NCBI RefSeq assembly: GCF_003364335.1
Contig: NZ_NXLX01000011.1
Coordinates: 1-54,383, forward strand
From: Helicobacter anseris
Lineage (GTDB): Bacteria; Campylobacterota; Campylobacteria; Campylobacterales; Helicobacteraceae
Direction: 5' to 3'
DNA length: 54,383 bases
The position numbers and the translations under genes are program-made. This document shows positions 46,603 through 54,383 of this stretch, one piece after another. The notes beneath the pieces are model-generated. The model was not told the DNA's origin. It saw nothing but the letters and a program-made list of their open reading frames with translations, and did no database searches. Numbering within the stretch: position 1 is the first letter of the stretch; every line of letters begins with the position of its first letter.

Positions 46603-47380
46603 ACAATTTTGTGTTTTTGGCAACCCTATCGCACACTCCCTATCCCCCCAAATGCATAATTTTGCATTTGAATTTTTACAAAATGATATAGGTTTTAGGG
46701 GAAGTTATGGGAGATATCTATTAAAAGATGCAGATAATCTTGCAAAGAGTTTTTATGACTTAAGGCTTGATGGTGCAAATATCACACTTCCTTTTAAGGA
46801 GAATGCATTTGAACAAAGCGATAGAGTGGAAGGCATTGCACAAAAGATACAAGCAGTAAATACTTGGGTTTTGAGAGATAAAAAGATTTATGGTTACAAT
46901 ACTGATGCAGAAGGTTTTTACCAAACTATTAAAGATTTTAATTTTAAAAATGCTCTTATTTTAGGCGCAGGAGGTTCTGCTAAGGCAATAGCTTTTATAT
47001 TGCAAGAAAAAAAAATCACCCCAACAATACTCAATCGTTCATTAGAACGCATAAGATTATTACAGAAAGATTTTGATTGTTTCACTCCGCATAACTTTAA
47101 AGCACAGCGATTTGATTTAATCATCAATACTACTTCAGCAAGCCTGAAAAATACTTTGCCATTTGAAAAAGAGTTTTTGCAAGATCTTTTGTGTAATGCA
47201 AAATATGCTTATGATTTGATGTATGCAAAACAAACACCATTTTTGCAATTAGCAAAGAGCTTTGTCCCCATAAAAGATGGTAGAGATATGCTCATAGCAC
47301 AAGGTGCATTAGCATTTGAATTATTTTGTGCAAAAAAAATCCCCCAAGCTTTTTCTTTGATGCAAAAGGCATTGCAATGA
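46595..47380 (+). CDS. aroE: shikimate dehydrogenase
   Basis: 261 residues that reduce 3-dehydroshikimate with NADPH. GNPIAHSLSPQMHNFAF binds shikimate, DGANITLPFKENAF carries the catalytic Lys, and LGAGGSAKAIAF is the NADP loop. It is coupled to the SH3 gene upstream and to rnr downstream (ATGA overlap). With aroA and aroK it completes three shikimate steps in this window. Confidence 0.95.
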   Translation: MNKQFCVFGNPIAHSLSPQMHNFAFEFLQNDIGFRGSYGRYLLKDADNLAKSFYDLRLDGANITLPFKENAFEQSDRVEGIAQKIQAVNTWVLRDKKIYGYNTDAEGFYQTIKDFNFKNALILGAGGSAKAIAFILQEKKITPTILNRSLERIRLLQKDFDCFTPHNFKAQRFDLIINTTSASLKNTLPFEKEFLQDLLCNAKYAYDLMYAKQTPFLQLAKSFVPIKDGRDMLIAQGALAFELFCAKKIPQAFSLMQKALQ

Positions 47381-49287
47381 ATGATTTTTTGTTTCAAATT
47401 ATTTTTGGTATCAAAATCATTCCAAAAAAATATCAAACACTTTTCTCTAGGCTTCAAAAATTACATTGTATTAAAAAATTAGAATCTAAATTTATTTTAG
47501 ATTCTAATTTTGTTATCGGCAGTATTGATATTACAAGAAATCAAAATGCCTTTCTTTGTGATTTGGCAAAAAAGCAAGATTATAGAATCTCCAATCGCAT
47601 TAAAAATCTTCAAAAAGGTGATATTGCGCTTGCAAAGCTTGTGCGACAAAAAGGAAAGCTAAAAGCCAAGATTATTGATATTTTGCATTCTACACATCAG
47701 ATTTTGTGCTATTTGGATTTACACAAGGGAAATATCGTAGCCTATAAGCTTTATGATTCTAAACCCCATCCCTTGCATTTGCCAATCTCACAAAAATCCC
47801 TTAGGCAATTGCCAAGATATTGCGTCATTCTTCTTGATATGAAAAACAAAAAAATCCTAGATATTTTAGGAATCTTAAATGATCTAAAAATTGATGAAAA
47901 AATAATGCTTTATTTATACCACCATCCCTTTGAATTCTCCAAAGAATGCGAGGATTATGCCAATAGCTTTGGCACTCAGGTGGATAAAAAAATGTATCCC
48001 AATCGTATAGATTTAACACATCTTCCTTTTTATACCATAGATCCTATTGGTGCAAAAGATCACGATGATGCAATTTATTATGATGTAAAAAATAAAACAC
48101 TTTATGTAGCTATCGCAGATGTTAGCGAGTATGTAACCCTTGATAGTGTTATCGATAGCCAGGCTTTTCAAAGAGGTTTTAGCTTGTATTTTCCGCATAA
48201 AAGCTACCCAATGCTCCCTCAGAATCTAAGTCAAAATATCTGCTCTTTAAAGCAAGATTGTGATCGTCTTGCTTTTGTGTGGAAAATAGAATTTGATAAA
48301 AAATACCAAATAAAAAATGCAAGTTTATTTGAGGCAGTGATTTGCAATCATCAAAATATGAGCTATGAAATGGTAGATATGATGTTAGATTCCAAAAAGC
48401 ATTCTATTAAAAAAGAAATAGCTTCAAATATCAAGAGTTTTTATAAAGTAGCTTTGAAATTAAAACAAGAGCGCTTAAAAAATGGCTTTAATTTTCAAAG
48501 CGATGAAATATCCTTAGAGCTTGATGAAAATTCTGAAATAAAATCCATTAAACCCTACGAAGAGACAAAAAGCCATTGTATTATAGAAGAAGCAATGCTA
48601 CTTGCAAACAAGCAGTCAGCCTTGATGTTGCAAGATTTTAAATCAGGGATTTATCGTATCCATCAACCCATAAAAGAAGAAAAAGCAAGAATGCTTTTTT
48701 TTGATTTGAAAAATCTAGGTTTTGAAATAAAAGGGAAGGATTTTCACACCCAAATTGTAAATATCCAATCCCAAGCCAAAGCACAAAACCTCCTTGCACA
48801 AATTGATAAGATGATTATCAAAGCACAAAATAAAGCAGAATATGATTCTAAACCCAAAGAGCATTTTGCCTTAGGATTTCAAGCTTATACCCATTTCACT
48901 TCGCCTATTCGTAGATATAGCGATCTCTCACTGCATAGAATCTTAAAAGAAATTTTAAAATCAAGTAAGCAGATAGATTTTTTATTAGATAAAATGCAAG
49001 CAGTATGTGCTCATCTCAATGAGCAAGAAAAAAAGATAGCAAAAATTGAAATAGGCTTTAAGGATAGAAAATATATGCATTGGGCAGCTAAAAACAAGGG
49101 GGTAAGAATCAAAGCAAGTGTGATTGATGAAAACTATCCAATCCTTGCTAATGCTCTTGAAAAAATAGAAGGAGCAAGGTTTGTGATAGAAGATGCTACA
49201 AGAGAAGTTTTGCGTTTTGAAGAAATTGTAGTAGAAATTCAAGATATCGATTTGATAAATGCTAGAATCTATGCAAAAATCATTTAA
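47377..49287 (+). CDS. rnr: ribonuclease R (RNB-family 3'-5' exoribonuclease)
   Basis: 636 residues. The catalytic RNB domain (about 210-535) contains the Mg-binding DPIGAKDHDDAIYYDV, SEYVTLDSVIDSQAFQRGFS and HFTSPIRRYSDLSLHRIL. Cold-shock-like domains precede it. The C-terminal S1 region (about 575-636) is short and divergent. I start at 47377 (ATGA overlap with the aroE stop). A reading from 47326 would add 17 residues inside aroE. H. pylori RNase R is similar in length. Confidence 0.94.
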   Translation: MNDFLFQIIFGIKIIPKKYQTLFSRLQKLHCIKKLESKFILDSNFVIGSIDITRNQNAFLCDLAKKQDYRISNRIKNLQKGDIALAKLVRQKGKLKAKIIDILHSTHQILCYLDLHKGNIVAYKLYDSKPHPLHLPISQKSLRQLPRYCVILLDMKNKKILDILGILNDLKIDEKIMLYLYHHPFEFSKECEDYANSFGTQVDKKMYPNRIDLTHLPFYTIDPIGAKDHDDAIYYDVKNKTLYVAIADVSEYVTLDSVIDSQAFQRGFSLYFPHKSYPMLPQNLSQNICSLKQDCDRLAFVWKIEFDKKYQIKNASLFEAVICNHQNMSYEMVDMMLDSKKHSIKKEIASNIKSFYKVALKLKQERLKNGFNFQSDEISLELDENSEIKSIKPYEETKSHCIIEEAMLLANKQSALMLQDFKSGIYRIHQPIKEEKARMLFFDLKNLGFEIKGKDFHTQIVNIQSQAKAQNLLAQIDKMIIKAQNKAEYDSKPKEHFALGFQAYTHFTSPIRRYSDLSLHRILKEILKSSKQIDFLLDKMQAVCAHLNEQEKKIAKIEIGFKDRKYMHWAAKNKGVRIKASVIDENYPILANALEKIEGARFVIEDATREVLRFEEIVVEIQDIDLINARIYAKII

Positions 49288-49299
49288 AGTTTTAGCACG

Positions 49300-50283
49300 A
49301 TGTATAAAAAAGATTTAGATACCTATCTGACAAAATCCACCCCAAAGGCAGCCTTGCTTTATGGGGAGAGTAATTTTTTTATTGATTTTTATACCAAAAA
49401 GATTATTGCAAAAATCCCAGATGCCAATGTCAGCACTTTTTATTTTGCTGATTATCAGCTTGATGCAACATTGGACATCCTCTCTCAAGGAAGCTTATTT
49501 GGAGATAAGAGTATTGTGGTGCTAAAGCTTGATTCTAAACTTCCTAAAAAAGATATAGATTTATTATTAGAATCTATTAAAAACACAGAGAATGCCTTAA
49601 TCATAAATTTTTATCACTCTGAGAGCAAAACCCCTGTGCAATATGCTCAAGATTGTAGAACCTTTGCAAGTGCTTTTAAGGGTGATGGGGTGATTGAAGT
49701 GCGATTTTTTGCACCAAATATGACAGATAATATGACTTTGTTAAAACAAAAAGCAAAAGAGTTAAATTTGCAAATCCAAGATAATCTTTTGCTTTTTATC
49801 TTACAAATGCAAAACAATGATATTTCCCTAGCACTCAGTGAATTAGAAAAATATCAAAATTATGATGAAGTTATCACCAAAGAATTGGTAGAAAATCTCT
49901 CCTATGGACTAGGAAGCATTAGTATAGATGATTTTTTTGACATCTTTTTTGAAAAAAGAGATTTTTTACCCACCTATGAAAAAATGCAAGAAGAGGGGCT
50001 AGATTCTAATGATCTTTTAAAAGAGATGGAGCGTTATTTTTTTATTCTTTTTATGTTTAGTGCCTATGCAAAAACACATCAAAACAATGTGGATGCTAAA
50101 GAGATTTTAGGCTATCAACCCCCAAACTTTATTATAGATAAATATATACGACGCATTGCCAAGCTCAAAGAGGTGCATTTTCAATCCATCTTTGAGATTT
50201 TGCGTCACTGGCGTATCCAATCTTTTAGAGGTGAAAAAACAGCAGATATCTGTGCTTTAATAAAAATAAAAGCATTTCTCTGA
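49300..50283 (+). CDS. holA: DNA polymerase III delta subunit
   Basis: 327 residues of the clamp-loader wrench subunit. Weakly conserved as usual. Recognisable parts are ALLYGESNFFIDFYTKKI near the N-terminus (the degenerate AAA+ nucleotide region), ILSQGSLFGDKSIVVLKL, and the C-terminal helical collar (KEVHFQSIFEILRHWR). The order rnr-holA-rpsF-ssb-rpsR is as in H. pylori. It works with delta-prime at 23112. Confidence 0.88.
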   Translation: MYKKDLDTYLTKSTPKAALLYGESNFFIDFYTKKIIAKIPDANVSTFYFADYQLDATLDILSQGSLFGDKSIVVLKLDSKLPKKDIDLLLESIKNTENALIINFYHSESKTPVQYAQDCRTFASAFKGDGVIEVRFFAPNMTDNMTLLKQKAKELNLQIQDNLLLFILQMQNNDISLALSELEKYQNYDEVITKELVENLSYGLGSISIDDFFDIFFEKRDFLPTYEKMQEEGLDSNDLLKEMERYFFILFMFSAYAKTHQNNVDAKEILGYQPPNFIIDKYIRRIAKLKEVHFQSIFEILRHWRIQSFRGEKTADICALIKIKAFL

Positions 50284-50369
50284 TATAATCCAAGCTTCTT
50301 TTTATATCCATAAAAAGAAATATAACCTTGCTCTTTGAAAAAAGGGCTATAAAACCACAAGGAGATGTA

Positions 50370-50774
50370 ATGAAACATTATGAAACAATGTTTATTATCA
50401 AGCCTACTTTAGTAGAAGAAGAAATCAAAGCAAAGATTGATTTTTATAAAGAGGCGATTACAAAAAATGGAGGCAGTATTGAAACTTGCCTAGATATGGG
50501 TATGAGAAATCTTGCTTATGAAATCAAAAAAAATAAGCGTGGATATTATTTTGTGATTTATTTCAAAGCACAGCCAAGTATGGTTTTGGAGCTTGAGAGA
50601 CTTTATCGTATCAATGAAGATATTTTACGATTTATCGTTATCAAATATGAAAACAAAAAAGAGCAAAGAGCTTGGCAAACTCTAGTAGATAGAGCAAACA
50701 AAAAGCCAGAGCCAAAAGCTCCAAAAAAAGAAAAAGTAGAAGAAAAAGAACAAACACAAGAGAGTGCAGAGTAA
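50370..50774 (+). CDS. rpsF: 30S ribosomal protein S6
   Basis: 134 residues beginning [14 protein letters not shown], the normal S6 start, with AAGGAG five bases upstream. An in-frame start at 50328 would add 14 residues with no support. The core ends near residue 98, and a Lys/Glu-rich tail ([20 protein letters not shown]) follows. S6 pairs with S18 on the platform, and both flank ssb here. Confidence 0.96.
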   Translation: MKHYETMFIIKPTLVEEEIKAKIDFYKEAITKNGGSIETCLDMGMRNLAYEIKKNKRGYYFVIYFKAQPSMVLELERLYRINEDILRFIVIKYENKKEQRAWQTLVDRANKKPEPKAPKKEKVEEKEQTQESAE

Positions 50775-50791
50775 TCTAAAGTAGGTGAGAG

Positions 50792-51286
50792 ATGTTTAAT
50801 AAGGTAGTGATGATTGGTAATTTGACTCGTGATGTAGAGTTGCGATATCTTCCAAGTGGAGCAGCTTTAGCGACCATAGGTTTGGCGAGTAATCGCAGAT
50901 TTAAAAAGCAAGATGGAAGTATGGCAGATGAATCTTGTTTTATTGATGTAAAACTTTTTGGCAGAACCGCAGAAATTGCAAACCAATACCTCAAAAAAGG
51001 CTCAAAAGTCCTCATTGAAGGAAGATTGACCTATGAGACTTGGACAGATCAAATGGGTGCTAAAAAAAGCAGACATACCATCACAGCAGAAAGTATGAGT
51101 ATGCTAGATAGTAAATCAGCAGCTCCAAGTGAGAGCTATGAAACCCAAGAAAATGCAAATGCTTATGCACAAAGCTATACACCAAATAACCAATACCAAA
51201 ACACTCAAAGCCATACATCACCACAAAAAGATTATGTAAGCAATATTCCAGAAATCAATATTGATGAAGATGAAATACCATTTTAG
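50792..51286 (+). CDS. ssb: single-stranded DNA-binding protein
   Basis: 164 residues: OB fold at 1-110 ([40 protein letters not shown]), a Gln/Asn/Ser-rich linker, and the acidic tip DEDEIPF that recruits partner proteins. It is translated between rpsF and rpsR, with AGGTGAG upstream. Confidence 0.97.
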   Translation: MFNKVVMIGNLTRDVELRYLPSGAALATIGLASNRRFKKQDGSMADESCFIDVKLFGRTAEIANQYLKKGSKVLIEGRLTYETWTDQMGAKKSRHTITAESMSMLDSKSAAPSESYETQENANAYAQSYTPNNQYQNTQSHTSPQKDYVSNIPEINIDEDEIPF

Positions 51287-51295
51287 GAGAAAAAT

Positions 51296-51550
51296 ATGGA
51301 AAGAAAAAAATATTCAAAAAGATACTGTAGATATACAGAAGCAAAGATAGAATTTATCGATTATAAAGATGTAGAAATGCTAAAGCATTCTTTATCTGAA
51401 AGATATAAAATTATGCCAAGAAGACTTACAGGCAATACAAAAAAATGGCAAGAGCGCGTAGAAGTAGCTATCAAAAGAGCTAGACATATGGCACTTATCC
51501 CATATATTGTAGATAGAAAATCTGTAGTAGAAAACCCTTTCAAAATCTAA
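51296..51550 (+). CDS. rpsR: 30S ribosomal protein S18
   Basis: 84 residues, basic, with the S18 core [20 protein letters not shown] and [20 protein letters not shown]. It lies 9 bp after ssb and ends before a terminator-like hairpin. The N-terminal [20 protein letters not shown] carries the usual Cys. Confidence 0.96.
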   Translation: MERKKYSKRYCRYTEAKIEFIDYKDVEMLKHSLSERYKIMPRRLTGNTKKWQERVEVAIKRARHMALIPYIVDRKSVVENPFKI

Positions 51551-51562
51551 CTTTATTTTAAT

Positions 51563-51592
51563 AAACCCTACCAAATTTTATTAGTAGGGTTT
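51563..51592 (+). terminator. terminator-like hairpin after rpsR
   Basis: AAACCCTAC (51563-51571) pairs perfectly with GTAGGGTTT (51584-51592) around a 12-nt loop. Only a short T-run ends the stem. Confidence 0.6.
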
Positions 51593-51790
51593 GATTATGG
51601 TTGTAATTATCTAAATAACTTAAATTTGTCTATATTTATCCCCCTCCCCCTTTTTTTTATAACCAATCGATATTATTGTTAATGATTTTTTTGTCCTTTT
51701 GTTTTTATAGTCATTTTCTTTCTATAACCTTTTTCATTAACTTTAGTAAATAAGTTTTAAAAAAAATTCAAAAAAAGCAATTTTTTAATA

Positions 51791-51796
51791 TATAAT
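51791..51796 (+). promoter_or_regulatory. -10 box of the second autotransporter
   Basis: Consensus TATAAT preceded by phased A and T runs, a common Helicobacter promoter setting without a clear -35. It predicts a start near 51803. Confidence 0.55.
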
Positions 51797-51873
51797 TTTT
51801 GTCTTACTTTAAAAATAAAGAGCCTAAATACTTTTAAAGTAAAAAATAAAATCTTAAAAAAGGAGTTTTTGTT

Positions 51874-54383
51874 ATGGAACAAAAATTTGATGTAATGAGG
51901 GGGGGGGGTATAGTAATTCTTTAAATGCTTCTTTCTCTACAAAAGATTCAAACAACTCAAAAAAATTTTTCAAACCTTTAATTGCTAGTTCTCTAGCTTT
52001 GTTTTTAAGTGCAAATATTGCAAGTGCAGGTAGTAGTTGGAGTGGTAGTGGTGAAGTAAATAATTCCCAAAGTACTGATAATTGTACCAATGCTGTATGT
52101 GCTTACACATCTCACGGGAATTTTACTAAGGGGAGTGGTGCTAATACTTTAAATTTTCAAGGTACAACAAGAATAACAGATAGTGCTTACACTCTCACTG
52201 CAAAAGGTGTAACGATTAATGTAACTGCACCAACAAATACTACAGCTAATATGATAGATGTTAAAAATAGAATAACTCTTAATCTTGCAGATTCTTATCT
52301 AAAATTTCAAGATCAAGCTACAGGAATAGCTGAGCACTTTCTAAGAGCTATAGATAATGGTGCTAGTTTAACTGCAACCTTCAATGGTGGTATTGGAAAA
52401 GAAAATATTGGTGGACAAGATTATAATAATATTGCTTTTTATGGAACAATGTCAATTCAAAGTACCAATAACAACAGTAATAGTATAAAATTTAATAATG
52501 GTGCTAGTATGATTGGTTATTTTAATTTAGGTACTAGTGCAGCTAAAATTGATGCAACTGTTGATTTTATCGGTGGCGGAAGTTTAGTGGCTATAGGTAA
52601 TGATCATTATATTAATAAAACAGAAAATGTTAAAGGTAAGGCAATTAATATATCACAAGCTAGTGCTACAGGTGGAAAATTGCCAACTGTCTTTACTATC
52701 AATTTTGGTGAAAGCAGAAAAGTAGAAACAGTTGCAACTACTGATAAGGATACCTTACTTGATAAAGATGGTGTAGTAGTTGGTGCTATTGGTAATAGCA
52801 ATGGAAAAAAAGTTACTACTCAAGAAAATACAACAGTTTCTGATAATCAAACCCTAATCACCAATGCTATTAGAGGTGATATTTCTGTGGGAGGATATGG
52901 TACATCAACATCTACTTTAAACCTTAATTTTTACAACAAAGGTTTGATAGAAGGAAAAATTGAGGCTAGGGATAGTAGTGCCCAAGTAAATGCAAACTTT
53001 ACTAATGATGGAACTATTAAATCAGATTCTATCAGCGGTAATTTAAAGGCTATCTTTACTACAACAGGAAATGTTCAATCAGATGCTATTTCTACAGATG
53101 TAGGGGCGATTTATCTACAAGGTTCAGATGGACAAACTCTACAAGTAGATCAAAAAACTAAAGGATTAGCTCTATCTGTAACAGGAAGTGGTGGTAAAAG
53201 TGATAGAAAAATTTTCATCACAGATTATGATGCAACTAGTGGATTTAAAGAAGACCAAGATGCCAATACTGGCGGAACCCTTACACTTAATGCAAAAAGC
53301 CTTACTATGAGTAATAATGATGGTAGTAGCAAGGGACAGCAATTTGTAGTAGATTATAAAGATGGTAGTGTTGTGATTAATAGTGGAGAGAAGGATAAGA
53401 AGAGTATTACAATATCTCAGCTTGGTCATACCAATATTATTCGTTTTAGAGATGAGAATAGCACTTCTTCTTCAATCACTATTGGTAGTGATGGAAATAA
53501 CAATGGTGATGTCTTTACAAGTGGTGCAAAAGGTAAAACACTTTTCCAAGCAAAAACTATCACCATCAATGGTGGTATTTATGGAAGTGGAGGTTTTGAT
53601 CTTTCTGGTAATGCAACATTTACTGCATATGACACTCTAAGCACAGATTTTGTAGGGATTATAAAAACTGATGGTAGCGGAGGTAATGGATCAAAATACA
53701 ACAACACTATCACAGCACAAACAATCAAAATCAATCCTGCAGGAACCAAAGGACTTAGTGCTAATAACGGAAGTTCAGCTGCAATAACTAGAGGGGGTAA
53801 TATAGCTATCTTTAATAATATTAGTGGCGGTAACAACACTATCATCTCTGAAAATACATCAGGAACAAATAATTCCTTAATCCTTGGTGATGTGGTCAAT
53901 TATAATGGAAGCAATAATATAAAAATTAGTGGACAGAGTGCTGCAACTTTACCAAGTCTTGTAGGTAATATCACAACTAATAGCGGAAGCAATAATATTG
54001 TCTTTGTAAATACTCTTTTAGCACCAAGTAATATTGCAGATATTTTTGCTAAACAAGCAGGAGGTCAATCTCCACAAACTACTGATACTGCTACTACTGC
54101 TGCTATAGCTACTTATCTTGGCACAGGTGCTACAGTGGGTAATATCACAACTAAAAGTGGAACTACAAACTTAGTTTTAAGACAAGCAGCTTCAAGCACT
54201 ACTAATGGTATTATTCCAATCTATACTGTTAAGACAACAGGCGGAACAGCTAATCTTGTAATGCAAGGACCTGTAAATGTAGAGGCTGATATTGATTATG
54301 GCACTAGTGGAATTACAAACCTTATTTTTGCAAGTAATAATGATGGAAAAACAGCTGATGAATTTAAAAATGGAGTGGCGGGT
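51874..54383 (+). CDS. phase-variable autotransporter/adhesin passenger, 5' part, OFF as sequenced
   Basis: ATG at 51874 follows AGGAG by 8 bases. With G10 the reading is MEQKFDVMRGGGIVIL and stop (51922). With G11 (or G8) it enters a frame that I read codon by codon and found open from 51909 to the window end, about 825 more codons. The ON product has a late signal peptide (KKFFKPLIASSLALFLSANI, then ASA, likely cut before GSSWSG) and a Gly/Ser/Asn/Thr-rich beta-helical passenger with repeats such as VGNITTNSGSNNIVF. Two Cys (NCTNAVC) lie near the mature N-terminus; I noticed no others. The 3' end and any beta-barrel lie outside the window, so the autotransporter class is inferred from signal peptide, composition and the switch tract. 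Confidence 0.85.
51899..51908 (+). repeat. G10 mononucleotide tract (phase-variation switch)
   Basis: Ten consecutive G in codons 9-12 of the second autotransporter. G11 or G8 restores the long frame. The long frame is closed upstream by a TGA at 51888, so no alternative start bypasses the tract. Confidence 0.92.
53907..54154 (+). repeat. degenerate beta-helix repeats in the passenger
   Basis: The 14-mer GGAAGCAATAATAT occurs at 53907-53920 and 53985-53998 (26 codons apart). The 17-mer GGTAATATCACAACTAA occurs at 53964-53980 and 54138-54154. The protein pattern is G-[DN]-[VI]-x(4)-G-[ST]-x-N-[IL]. Confidence 0.6.

Larger units (their letters stand above)
51551..51873. other. intergenic region between rpsR and the second autotransporter
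   Basis: No gene in 323 bp. It contains the rpsR hairpin (51563-51592), a C5-T-C5-T8 tract (51640-51658), A/T runs (51755-51790) that may bend the DNA, a TATAAT box (51791-51796) and the ribosome binding site AGGAG (51861-51865). The leader from the predicted start would be about 70 nt. Confidence 0.7.

Noticed and set aside
53579-53899. Minus-strand frames within the second autotransporter (for example 106 codons here)
   Set aside because: The plus frame is open for over 800 codons with a consistent Gly/Ser/Asn/Thr-rich passenger; these are shadows.
1-54383. CRISPR array, prophage, restriction-modification or toxin-antitoxin system
   Set aside because: No regularly spaced repeats, no phage or methylase motifs and no small paired toxin-antitoxin genes were found on reading both strands.

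Overview
The window reads as a chromosomal segment of a Helicobacter species (Campylobacterota). The evidence is AT-rich DNA, many TTG and GTG starts, HobA, a knotted-dimer DUF2018 protein, a Wzk-type flippase, and gene order that matches, from memory, several separate blocks of H. pylori. A hisD gene, which H. pylori lacks, suggests an enterohepatic-type species rather than a strictly gastric one. I cannot name the species.

Layout. 1-339: gene-free AT-rich DNA with a tandem and an inverted repeat. 340-654 (-): rhodanese. 737-6179: pheS-pheT-aroA-ispH, tightly packed. 6231-8646: an autotransporter gene with a C11 tract, out of frame as sequenced. 8774-13420: rpsA, a membrane-anchored protein, bioB, HIT protein, NifS-like enzyme. 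13447-16108: GDP-fucose synthase and lipid-linked glycan flippase. 16110-17453 (-): prfA and rpsT. 17567-19390: glmM-lspA. 19351-20385 (-): HemW-like. 20462-25838: cytochrome c553, then rppH-lysC-hobA-holB-folP and an unknown gene. 25835-28259 (-): metN-metI-metQ. About 28376-28482: a bacterial SRP RNA. 28461-32116 (-): aroK, AMIN protein, FtsB/DivIC-like protein, eno, recA in reverse map order. 32265-32342 (-): tRNA-Pro(GGG). 32467-34792: flgI-flgJ-flgS behind a candidate sigma-54 promoter. 34882-42623: napA, hisD, DUF2018, an exported protein, polyprenyl synthase, hemA, proS, fxsA, hemC. 42627-43811 (-): MFS transporter. 43893-51550: alcohol dehydrogenase, purM, SH3 protein, aroE, rnr, holA, rpsF, ssb, rpsR. 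51874 to the window edge: a second large autotransporter with a G10 tract, also out of frame.

Most genes are housekeeping: translation, aromatic and isoprenoid synthesis, tetrapyrrole synthesis, replication and flagella. The accessory signal is the pair of autotransporters. Each has a good ribosome binding site, a homopolymer of 10-11 nt within the first 12 codons, and a signal peptide and passenger that are open only in another frame. Each is exactly one nucleotide from ON: C11 needs C10, and G10 needs G11. The first has a VacA-like beta-barrel, sits between ispH and rpsA (adjacent in H. pylori), and is bracketed by a 25-bp imperfect direct repeat whose left copy is the ispH terminator. That looks like the footprint of an inserted, and possibly removable, surface-protein cassette.

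All calls come from reading the sequence and from remembered family features. No database search or folding program was run. Synteny statements about H. pylori are from memory.
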